Below are positions 6,834-12,299 of a stretch of 12,299 bases of DNA, one piece after another. Where the stretch lies: positions 1 to 12,299 of the forward strand of contig CACZNF010000013.1 of the NCBI GenBank assembly GCA_902782395.1. The letters run 5' to 3'. Made by a program: the position numbers and the translations under genes. Source of the DNA: an uncultured Erysipelotrichaceae bacterium (GTDB lineage Bacteria; Bacillota_I; Bacilli_A; RFN20; CAG-826). Positions within the stretch are counted from its first letter, which is position 1, and every line of letters starts with the position of its first letter. The notes beneath the pieces are model-generated. The model did no database searches and was not told the DNA's origin. It saw only the letters and a program-made list of their open reading frames with translations.

Positions 6834-7853
6834 ATGGCATTAATATTAGCAATAGAATCAAGTTGTGATGAAACAAGCGTAGCAATTACTAGAGATGGTA
6901 AACTGCTTTCTAATGTCATCAACACACAAATAGAAGTCCACCAAAAATATGGTGGCGTTATGCCTGAGATTGCTTCTAGACTTCACTGTGAGAATATCTC
7001 ATTAGTCTTAAAAGAAGCTTTAGAAAAGGCTGACGTTAAATTAGAAGACATCGATGCCTTTGCTGTGACTAGAGGTCCAGGTCTCATTGGTGCGCTTCAT
7101 GTAGGCATGCAATGCGCTAAAACATTAGCGATGCTTTATAAGAAACCATTAATTCCCGTTCACCATTTAGCTGGACACATTTACGCTAATGAATTTAATG
7201 AAGAACTTAAATTCCCAATGTTAGCGGTTGTTGTCAGTGGTGGTAACTCTGAATTAGTCATCATGAAAGACCATATGAATTTTGAAATCATTGGTGAAAC
7301 TAGAGATGACGCTATTGGTGAATGCTACGATAAAGTGGCAAGAGTCTTAGGCTTACCTTATCCAGGTGGCATCCCAATTGATAAATTAGCTAAAGAAGGC
7401 GAACACACATATCATTTACCAACACCATTAAGTGGTGAACATACTTATGATATGTCATTCTCTGGTCTAAAGACCAACGTCATTAATTTAGTGCATAATC
7501 TCGAACAAAAGGGAGAAAAGATCAGAGTGGCCGATATGTGCCGTAGCTTCCAAGATGTAGCGGTCGGTATGGTCATCTCAAGAGCGGTTAAAGCTATTAA
7601 AGAATATAACGTTAAACAAGTCGTTCTCGCGGGTGGTGTATCCGCTAACTCATATCTACGCGCAGAGATGCAAAAAGAGTGTGATAAATTAGGCGCTCAC
7701 ATCATCATTCCGCCAATGTGGTGCTGCACTGATAATGCAGCAATGATTGCAAAGGTCGCCGAACACTTGTATGATATGAAGGTTTTCGCTGGACTAGATT
7801 TAGGGGTCGATCCTAACTGGTCAATCGAAAAATGGAATGAATTTACGAATTAA
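6834..7853 (+). CDS. tsaD: tRNA N6-adenosine threonylcarbamoyltransferase TsaD
   Basis: A 339-residue protein, full length. It is the catalytic subunit (Gcp/YgjD/Kae1 family) that transfers threonylcarbamoyl from TC-AMP to A37 of tRNA. The metal ligands are His111 and His115 in HHLAGHIYAN and Asp300 in CCTDNAAMIA. Other marks are AIESSCDETS (6-15), GGVMPEIASR (40-49), RGPGLIGAL (80-88), GECYDKVARVLGLPYPGG (162-179) and GGVSANS (267-273). The nucleotide-loop motif reads SGGNSEL (135-141), where SGGHTEL is more usual. It is the last gene of the operon; asnS follows after 52 nt with a promoter of its own. Confidence 0.98.
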   Translation: MALILAIESSCDETSVAITRDGKLLSNVINTQIEVHQKYGGVMPEIASRLHCENISLVLKEALEKADVKLEDIDAFAVTRGPGLIGALHVGMQCAKTLAMLYKKPLIPVHHLAGHIYANEFNEELKFPMLAVVVSGGNSELVIMKDHMNFEIIGETRDDAIGECYDKVARVLGLPYPGGIPIDKLAKEGEHTYHLPTPLSGEHTYDMSFSGLKTNVINLVHNLEQKGEKIRVADMCRSFQDVAVGMVISRAVKAIKEYNVKQVVLAGGVSANSYLRAEMQKECDKLGAHIIIPPMWCCTDNAAMIAKVAEHLYDMKVFAGLDLGVDPNWSIEKWNEFTN

Positions 7854-7854
7854 G

Positions 7855-7883
7855 ATGACAAAGTTATCTTAGATAACTAGAAT
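7855..7883 (+). promoter_or_regulatory. sigmaA-type promoter of asnS
   Basis: ATGACA (7855-7860), a 17-nt spacer, then TAGAAT (7878-7883): five of six consensus matches in each box with optimal spacing. The predicted start near 7890 lies right before AAGGAG (7891-7896), itself 9 nt from ATG 7906. Confidence 0.65.
7862..7878. repeat. Perfect inverted repeat filling the asnS promoter spacer
   Basis: AGTTATC-TTA-GATAACT has 7-bp arms and a 3-nt centre, and covers the whole spacer between the -35 and -10 boxes. That is a classical operator position. No T-tract follows, so it is not a good terminator for tsaD. I do not recognise the regulator. Confidence 0.5.
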
Positions 7884-7905
7884 AATTAATAAGGAGCATA
7901 GTATT

Positions 7906-9232
7906 ATGGAACCTATGAAAATTACCAATTTCGAACTCTATGACATCGTCCTTAACGGCGACCAAGAAGAGATTAATTCCTTAGAAACATTAGAACTTGA
8001 AGGCTGGGTTAGAACCAACCGTGACAACGGTTCTATCGGTTTCGTGGAATTTAATGACGGCACATATTTCAAGAGTGTGCAGTTAGTATATAACGATAAA
8101 TGCCCAAATCATGACATCTTATCTAGCCTTAAAACCGGTGCGGCTATTAAAGTCACTGGTAAATTAGTGTTAACTCCAGAAAACAAACAACCATTTGAAA
8201 TCGCTGTTGAATCATGTTCTCTAGAAGGTGATGTCGATGATGACTATCCTCTTCAAAAGAAGAGACACAGCTTTGAATTCTTAAGAGAAATCGCTCACAT
8301 TAGACCACGCGCTAATACATTCCAAGCGGTCTACCGTGTGAGAAGTGTGCTCTCATTCGCTATTCATGAATTCTTCCAAAACAATGGTTTCATTTATGTT
8401 CACACACCATTAATTACTACTAACGATGGTGAAGGTGCTGGTAACGTCTTTGACGTTGTGACACACGATACCAAAGATCCAAACAGTTTCTATGGCCGTA
8501 AAGTTAATTTAACAGTTACTGGCCAATTACACGTTGAACCATTCGCCTTAGCCTTTAGAGACGTTTATACATTCGGTCCTGCCTTTAGAGCGGAACACTC
8601 TAACACAGTGAGACACGCTTCTGAATTCTGGATGGTGGAACCAGAAATGGCGTTCACCGATTTAGAAGGTAACATGAATGTTATCGAAGACTGTGTGAAA
8701 TTCTGCATCAACTACATCATGTCTGCATGTCCTCAAGAAATGGAATTCTTCAACTCCATGATTGATAAGACATTAATCGAAAGATTAACTCACGTCGCTA
8801 ACAGTGACTTCAAGAGAATGACATACACAGAAGGTGTTGAACTCTTAAAGAAAGCAGTTAAAGAAGGCCATAAATTCGAAAATAACAACATCGAATGGGG
8901 TATGGACTTACAAAGTGAACACGAACGTTACTTAACAGAAGAAATCGTTAAAGGTCCATTATTCTTAACTGATTATCCAAAAGAAATTAAAGCCTTCTAT
9001 ATGAGAGAAAAGTTCTCAAAGAGAAGAAAGATATGACATCTTATTAAAGAAGATGCAAAAACTCGGAAACGATAAAGAATTAGATTGGTACTTAGACACC
9101 CGTAGATACGGTGGTTGTAAGCACTCTGGCTTCGGTATCGGATTCGATAGATTATTAATGTACATTACCGGTATGCAAAACATCCGTGATGTCCAACCTT
9201 ATCCAAGAACAAGTAATAGCATTAAATATTAG
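7906..9232 (+). pseudogene. asnS: Asparaginyl-tRNA synthetase, disrupted by an internal deletion and frameshift
   Basis: AsnRS charges tRNA-Asn with asparagine. The first frame encodes an OB-fold anticodon-binding domain (about 30-110) and most of the class II core, including motif 2 (FRAEHSNTVRHASEFW, 227-242), up to FYMRE (364-368). It then reads KFSKRRKI and hits TGA 9034-9036. The rest of the enzyme continues in the +1 frame from 9014 to TAG 9230-9232: 72 residues starting [14 protein letters not shown] and containing motif 3 ([12 protein letters not shown]). In relatives such as E. coli AsnRS, 23 residues (N..KTVAAMDVL.PGIGEIIGG) lie between these halves. Here only four bases (9010-9013) remain, so about 65 nt are missing, which also explains the shift. 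The lost block binds ATP/Mg and the amino acid, so neither frame nor a recoding event would give an active enzyme. Everything else looks undecayed, so the lesion is either very recent or an assembly error. The start has AAGGAG 9 nt upstream. Confidence 0.9.
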
Positions 9233-9243
9233 GAGGTAACCCC

Positions 9244-9399
9244 ATGATAGAAGAAGTTGTCGATAGTGAAAAAGTTGCCCGTAAGCAACGACTTAAAACA
9301 CGTCTATTATGGATCGTTATTGCGCTTGATATCCTCATCTTTGGATACGCTGCTTACGAGATAATAGCTATTATCATTCAATTAACACACCAAGTGTAA
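9244..9399 (+). CDS. Small single-pass membrane protein, 51 residues
   Basis: This short frame has a textbook ribosome binding site: AGGAGG at 9231-9236, 7 nt before the ATG, and the asnS stop TAG overlaps it (TAGGAGG), so translation is probably coupled to asnS. The product has an acidic start (MIEEVVDSEK), a basic stretch (RKQRLKTR, 13-20) and one long hydrophobic segment (about 21-47), ending TQL-type polar residues LTHQV. Positive-inside charge suggests the N-terminus is in the cytoplasm. A strong terminator follows six bases after the stop. I recognise no family. The ribosome binding site, terminator and clean membrane pattern argue that it is a real gene. Confidence 0.75.
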   Translation: MIEEVVDSEKVARKQRLKTRLLWIVIALDILIFGYAAYEIIAIIIQLTHQV

Positions 9400-9404
9400 A
9401 AAAG

Positions 9405-9431
9405 AACCTCTCATTTGAGAGGTTTTCTTTT
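9405..9431. terminator. Bidirectional rho-independent terminator
   Basis: AACCTCTC-ATTT-GAGAGGTT is a perfect 8-bp hairpin. On the plus strand it is followed by TTCTTTT and on the minus strand by a run of T residues (complement of the A-run at 9398-9403). It ends both the asnS/small-protein transcript and the convergent membrane-gene transcript, whose stop codon at 9430 lies on its edge. Confidence 0.9.
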
Positions 9432-10098
9432 ATTGTTGAATTGGTTGATCGTTTTGTGGTGGGGTAGGAGTATTTTGATCAAAGTTTTCTAAACTCTTTT
9501 CAAATACTTTCTTAGAAAGTTTAATACCCCTGATAGTTCTTGCTAAATAGGCTTGGGCCGCAATCATATACCAAGTACCACCGATGACAACACATGGGAT
9601 ATAAATATATGACCAGATAGCTTCAACAGCGAAGTGTGGTTGATTAGCGAGCTTTGGCCAATCAGAAATCACTTTCCATTTACCAAAGAATGTGGAGTAG
9701 ATTTCTGGATCACTGAAGTCCCAAGTGAAAAGTAGTGTACCAAAACCATTCGTAGTGTTAAATGGATCATATGTCCAATCTTTCACAATGGCATTTCTAA
9801 TACAAATAGTGGCAATACCAGCGAGGATGATAATAATACCAATCCAAGCTTGCTTAATGAATAAACGGATATTCTTTTTAGCCGCATACATTCTTAATTG
9901 ATGTGGTGTTTTAACAATGTGATTAGTAACAACATCACTGACCAAGGTATCGCATTTCTTACCTTGCCATTTCATCGTTCTAATCATGATGGAACCAATA
10001 ATACCGATTAAAACAAAGATAATGATAATGACGAAAAGAAGGGCGATAAGCACTCTTTTATCATTCTCGGTCATCTTAATCATTAATACTGGATTCAT
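9430..10098 (-). CDS. Membrane protein of unknown function, three predicted helices
   Basis: A 222-residue protein with no family I recognise. Hydrophobic segments lie at about 16-39, 84-101 and 161-184. The loop between the first two (40-83) is rich in Lys and Arg, as is the tail after the third (RTIRGIKLSKK), so by the positive-inside rule the N-terminus is outside and the C-terminus inside. The loop 105-160 is then outside and is rich in Trp, Phe, Asp and Asn, with no cysteine pairs. The C-terminus is a short Pro/Gln/Asn tail (TPTPPQNDQPIQQ). GAGG lies 6 nt before the ATG, and the stop of the upstream gene overlaps it, so the two are co-translated. It is the last gene before the bidirectional terminator. 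Confidence 0.8.
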   Translation of the reverse strand: MNPVLMIKMTENDKRVLIALLFVIIIIFVLIGIIGSIMIRTMKWQGKKCDTLVSDVVTNHIVKTPHQLRMYAAKKNIRLFIKQAWIGIIIILAGIATICIRNAIVKDWTYDPFNTTNGFGTLLFTWDFSDPEIYSTFFGKWKVISDWPKLANQPHFAVEAIWSYIYIPCVVIGGTWYMIAAQAYLARTIRGIKLSKKVFEKSLENFDQNTPTPPQNDQPIQQ

Positions 10099-10106
10099 TT
10101 CTTACC

Positions 10107-10790
10107 TCAATCATCAAATCTAATATCAACACCGTTATCGGTGTCTTCTTCATATTCATCAGCGTCAGTGTAATCGTTATTACCCTTTGGCTTATACACT
10201 TCAAGGATTTCATTGCTTTCATCTCTCACGACTGGTTCGTCATTGAAAGGATCTAAGAAATCCGCGAGTGGGGCATCATCTGCTTCTTTATCAGAGATTA
10301 ATTCTTCTTTGGCTGGTTCTACTTCTGATTCAGGCATTGAAGGCGCTGGAGCAGGAGCGGGCTCTGGAATAGGAGCGGGTGCTGGTTCAGGCTTTATTTC
10401 TTCTTGGAAACAAGCTTGTTCCACGCTTTGTGGAGCAGGACTACTTATTGGAGTAATAATAGGCGCTGGTTCCTCAACGAAATTATTTTCATCAAGCATT
10501 TCTTCGAAAACCATATTGTTTTGTGGTCTTTCCACTTGTGGTTGTGCTTGTGGTTGAGGTTGAGGATTTCTCGCGGCTTCTTCCGCTTCTCTTTTTAAAC
10601 GTAATTCTTTATCTTCAGGTAATTCTGGGAAGAATTTTTGACCAGTGAAAAAGAAGATAATTGATTTAAATAATTGGAAGATAAACGCTAATAAACCAAT
10701 AACGGCAAAAAGTGCCAAAACTACTAGGAAGAATGGGCACAAAATGACATATAGGATACCGCGTCCGAACGCTTTAAGTAAATCTACCAT
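10107..10790 (-). CDS. Membrane-anchored protein with a long acidic Pro/Ala-rich disordered tail
   Basis: A 227-residue protein of unknown function. Residues about 11-49 are strongly hydrophobic and could be two close helices or a re-entrant hairpin. A charged linker (EDKELRLKREAEEAARN, 59-75) follows, then about 150 residues of low complexity: QPQPQAQPQ (77-85), PAPAPIPEPAPAPAP (136-150) and many Glu and Asp. The C-terminus is very acidic (YTDADEYEEDTDNGVDIRFDD region). No catalytic motif is visible; such tails are usually flexible spacers or binding surfaces. One Cys is in the membrane part (18) and one in the tail. There is no Shine-Dalgarno sequence. The start lies 9 nt after a TAAAAT box and 12 nt after the stop of the upstream membrane gene. 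Confidence 0.8.
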   Translation of the reverse strand: MVDLLKAFGRGILYVILCPFFLVVLALFAVIGLLAFIFQLFKSIIFFFTGQKFFPELPEDKELRLKREAEEAARNPQPQPQAQPQVERPQNNMVFEEMLDENNFVEEPAPIITPISSPAPQSVEQACFQEEIKPEPAPAPIPEPAPAPAPSMPESEVEPAKEELISDKEADDAPLADFLDPFNDEPVVRDESNEILEVYKPKGNNDYTDADEYEEDTDNGVDIRFDD

Positions 10791-10799
10791 CGTAATATT

Positions 10800-10829
10800 A
10801 TTTTAAATATTAGAATTGTGATTTAGCAA
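10800..10829 (-). promoter_or_regulatory. Internal promoter ahead of the Pro/Ala-rich membrane gene
   Basis: On the minus strand TTGCTA (10829-10824), 18 nt, then TAAAAT (10805-10800). The -10 box overlaps the stop codon of the upstream gene. The predicted start lies about 3 nt before ATG 10790, again nearly leaderless, which fits the missing Shine-Dalgarno sequence. Confidence 0.4.
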
Positions 10830-11696
10830 ATAGTTTTGAAAGAAACTTGTGAAAGCAATTCCAAGTGGGAATAAACCAAAGAGCATAAAGCCCATTGGTT
10901 TATCTATTTTAGTAAAGAAAATAACAAACAAAGTGAACATAATTAGGAAAGTAATTCCTAAGATGACATACACTAGTGGTTTCTTACATGAAACGATATG
11001 GAAGAGTAAGAAAACCGCAAAATAGAACGATAAAGCAATAAACGCTAATGCTGGTGGTCGATAGGTAAAAGCAAATATTAAACTGACCGCTAAACAAACT
11101 AGCAATCCACCTATATAAGGAATAAAAGAGTTAACACGTGTATTAGTTTCGACACCAATTTTCTTAATTTCAGTTAATAAAACGAAATGTGTTAATGAGC
11201 ATTGAGTTAAGGCAATAAAGAGAATAAATAAATGCATTAATTCTTCACGATATGCAAATTCATTAAGCTTAAAAATGGTTAAGAAAGTAACCACGATATC
11301 CGCATTACTTAATAAGTTAATAAGAGGAATAAACGCATATGTTAAAACCACTTCAATTAAAGTGGAGCATAAGATCATCCAGAAAGGATTGATTTGTTTA
11401 TCTAAAAGTAAACCAATAACAAAGCCAGAAATAACTGCAGGAACGATATAGAAGATTGTATCTGCAATATTAAATATCAAACATAAGCCAATACTAGCAA
11501 TCGCATAGATAATGTAATACTTCTTTTGACAGAAATAAGAAACAACCGCACTGACAAAAGGTAATAACAAAATTAATAGAATCATCATAAATGGCACATA
11601 AGTATCAAGGACGATAAAAACTAAATTAATCGCGGTCATGATGGCCATATATGTGATGTTATGGACTAATGATGTTTTTTTGCTAAAAAGCGCCAT
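10803..11696 (-). CDS. Polytopic membrane protein of unknown function
   Basis: A 297-residue, highly hydrophobic protein with about eight to nine membrane helices (for example near 18-32, 36-54, 60-78, 82-97, 104-128, 153-172, 191-211, 215-235 and 243-262). No signal peptide or soluble domain is present. Short basic loops (QKK, DKQ, CKK) lie between helices. The N-terminal pattern, a Thr/Ala-rich first helix followed by a segment VPFMMILLILLLPFVSAV, is reminiscent of YybS/DUF2232 and ECF-substrate-like proteins, but this is a weak resemblance and I assign no function. The start has no Shine-Dalgarno sequence but lies exactly 6 nt after a TAAAAT box. It is divergent from the thioredoxin-like lipoprotein gene with 56 nt between start codons, so the two may share control. 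Confidence 0.82.
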   Translation of the reverse strand: MALFSKKTSLVHNITYMAIMTAINLVFIVLDTYVPFMMILLILLLPFVSAVVSYFCQKKYYIIYAIASIGLCLIFNIADTIFYIVPAVISGFVIGLLLDKQINPFWMILCSTLIEVVLTYAFIPLINLLSNADIVVTFLTIFKLNEFAYREELMHLFILFIALTQCSLTHFVLLTEIKKIGVETNTRVNSFIPYIGGLLVCLAVSLIFAFTYRPPALAFIALSFYFAVFLLFHIVSCKKPLVYVILGITFLIMFTLFVIFFTKIDKPMGFMLFGLFPLGIAFTSFFQNYLLNHNSNI

Positions 11697-11702
11697 ACAA
11701 TT

Positions 11703-11708
11703 ATTTTA
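11703..11708 (-). promoter_or_regulatory. -10 box giving a leaderless transcript of the polytopic membrane gene
   Basis: TAAAAT on the minus strand at 11708-11703, preceded directly by TG, with exactly 6 nt to ATG 11696. The expected +1 is the A of the start codon. The best -35 candidate (TTGTTA, 19 nt upstream) is weak. Confidence 0.5.
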
Positions 11709-11717
11709 CATTTTTTG

Positions 11718-11746
11718 TGAACAAAAATAACAAAAACTCTTATACT
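11718..11746 (+). promoter_or_regulatory. Promoter giving a leaderless transcript of the thioredoxin-like lipoprotein gene
   Basis: TGAACA (11718-11723), a 17-nt spacer, then TATACT (11741-11746), followed by exactly 6 nt before ATG 11753. The +1 would be the A of the start codon. The element overlaps the possible upstream GTG start at 11717, which is one reason to reject that start. Confidence 0.55.
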
Positions 11747-11752
11747 TTTGTT

Positions 11753-12199
11753 ATGACATTGCGATTGCTATTCGTTTCGCTAACGTCATTAGCGATAGTG
11801 GTGTCTTGTTCGCCGACAAGAGACATCACGAATAACAAAAGCGCCATTGAACAACAAGAAATCATTAAAAATCACCAAATTCCTTATTTAGAAGCCTTGA
11901 ACCAAAAGGAAAATCACTACATCATTTTTGTTTATTCCCAAACGTGTGGCTATTGTCACGATATGATGGGTGAAATCATAGATTTCGCTAAAAGTGAGAT
12001 TTTACCAACTTACTTCATTAATACGCAAAATTATGAAGTCCCAATTTTTAAAGAAATCAAAGAAAACATCGCTAGTATTGATGAATTAGGAATTTTAGGA
12101 ACACCCTCAATACTAGAAATAGAAAATAAAGTAGTTATCAGAAATATTGCTGGTATCGATAAGTGTTTATCATTTCTTATCGATAAAAGAATGAGTTAA
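11753..12199 (+). CDS. Thioredoxin-fold lipoprotein
   Basis: A 148-residue secreted, lipid-anchored protein. Residues 1-18 are a lipoprotein signal peptide (MTLRLLFVSL...) ending in the lipobox VVSC, with the lipidated Cys at 19. A polar linker follows, then a small thioredoxin domain: strand YIIFVYS (56-62), the redox motif CGYC (65-68), a helix, and ILGTPSI (114-120) with the expected cis-proline at 118. It should act at the outer face of the membrane as a thiol oxidoreductase; oxidising or reducing, and the partner, are unknown. The frame is open back to GTG 11717, but that would add 12 polar residues before the signal peptide and overlap the promoter, so ATG 11753 is preferred. It resembles thioredoxin-like bacteriocin-accessory proteins only in general form. 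Confidence 0.87.
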   Translation: MTLRLLFVSLTSLAIVVSCSPTRDITNNKSAIEQQEIIKNHQIPYLEALNQKENHYIIFVYSQTCGYCHDMMGEIIDFAKSEILPTYFINTQNYEVPIFKEIKENIASIDELGILGTPSILEIENKVVIRNIAGIDKCLSFLIDKRMS

Positions 12200-12204
12200 T
12201 TATT

Positions 12205-12224
12205 GCATGTACGTGCTTTTCTTT
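12205..12224 (+). terminator. Possible weak terminator after the lipoprotein gene
   Basis: GCAT-GTAC-GTGC forms a 4-bp stem with one G-U pair, followed by TTTTCTTT. It lies 5 nt after the stop codon. The stem is short, so termination may be partial. Confidence 0.3.
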
Positions 12225-12248
12225 GCTAATATATTGTTAACAATATAT
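12224..12248 (+). promoter_or_regulatory. Extended -10 promoter and 20-bp palindrome at the pcrA-type gene start
   Basis: TG (12224-12225), one base, then TAATAT (12227-12232) predict a start near 12239, about 8 nt before ATG 12247. A perfect palindrome ATATATTGTTAACAATATAT (12229-12248) overlaps the -10 box, the predicted +1 and the first two bases of the start codon. A protein bound there would block transcription, and the folded RNA could hide the start codon. Confidence 0.5.
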
Positions 12249-12299
12249 GAATTATCAAAACGAATTAAACGAAAATCAATTTGAGGCTGTCACCACTGA
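12247..12299 (+). CDS. pcrA: UvrD/PcrA-type DNA helicase, N-terminal fragment
   Basis: Only 17 codons and two bases are in the window: MNYQNELNENQFEAVTT. The stretch LNENQFEAVTT matches the Q-motif region LNPEQ.EAVTT found at the N-terminus of UvrD/PcrA superfamily 1 helicases, directly before the Walker A loop. PcrA unwinds DNA in repair and plasmid replication and removes stalled RNA polymerase. Rep or another SF1A helicase cannot be excluded from so short a piece. No Shine-Dalgarno sequence precedes the ATG. Confidence 0.7.
   Translation, partial: MNYQNELNENQFEAVTT

Noticed and set aside
7862..7890. Hairpin after tsaD as a terminator
   Set aside because: The stem is good but no T-tract follows, and it coincides with the asnS promoter spacer.
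7860..7905. T-box leader for asnS
   Set aside because: The space is only 52 nt and has none of the T-box sequence elements.
9014..9036. TGA in asnS as selenocysteine or programmed frameshift
   Set aside because: A conserved block of about 23 residues is missing, so recoding could not restore the enzyme, and no slippery site or SECIS-like element is evident.
10213..10557. Gly/Ser/Ala-rich open frame on the plus strand
   Set aside because: It is the antisense shadow of the Pro/Ala/Glu-rich tail of the real minus-strand gene and has no ribosome binding site.
10404..10598. 64-residue plus-strand open frame
   Set aside because: Also antisense to the Pro/Ala-rich gene, with no ribosome binding site or family pattern.
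11717..11752. GTG start 12 codons upstream of the lipoprotein
   Set aside because: It would put polar residues before the signal peptide and overlaps the promoter; ATG 11753 gives a standard lipoprotein signal.

Overview
The window looks like chromosomal DNA from an AT-rich, low-GC Gram-positive bacterium of the Bacilli/Erysipelotrichia/Mollicutes neighbourhood. The signs are an AT-rich composition, Firmicutes-type gene order and families (tsaE-tsaB-rimI-tsaD, YgaC/Ntdp-type DUF402, ThiT, PcrA), AGGAGG ribosome binding sites and a Gram-positive-style lipoprotein. TGA is used as a stop and every Trp is TGG, so the standard bacterial code applies; this is not a Mycoplasma-type code. I cannot name the species.

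Layout. 1-1744 (minus): an Xre-type helix-turn-helix protein with a membrane tail, cut by the window edge, preceded in transcription order by a GT4-like glycosyltransferase. 1831-2505 (plus): uracil-DNA glycosylase, convergent with and directly abutting thiT (2506-3585, minus), a thiamine transporter subunit with an unusual N-terminal membrane extension. thiT sits behind a TPP riboswitch with a clear terminator/antiterminator pair (about 3606-3750). 3851-7853 (plus): a tightly packed six-gene operon of a membrane protein of unknown function, a DUF402 nucleotide phosphatase, then tsaE, tsaB, rimI and tsaD, the Firmicutes t6A-modification cluster. 7906-9232 (plus): asnS with its own promoter, broken by an internal deletion of about 65 nt that removes a catalytic block and shifts the frame. 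9244-9399 (plus): a 51-residue membrane protein, followed by a bidirectional terminator. 9430-11696 (minus): three membrane proteins of unknown function. 11753-12199 (plus): a thioredoxin-like lipoprotein. 12247-end (plus): the first 17 codons of a UvrD/PcrA helicase.

How the parts work together. The tsa genes make the threonylcarbamoyl part of tRNA t6A and asnS would charge tRNA-Asn, so the centre of the window is about tRNA function. ung and pcrA are DNA-repair genes. thiT and its riboswitch form a self-contained vitamin B1 uptake and sensing unit. The membrane trio and the divergent thioredoxin lipoprotein may form an envelope module of unknown role.

The least ordinary things are the asnS deletion, a recurring promoter layout in which a -10 box sits 6 nt (or up to 14 nt) before the start codon with no Shine-Dalgarno sequence (leaderless starts), and three perfect inverted repeats placed exactly on promoter or transcription-start positions. 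I saw no CRISPR array, insertion sequence, rRNA or tRNA. The largest gap between genes is 265 bases (3586-3850) and is filled by the thiT leader and two divergent promoters.
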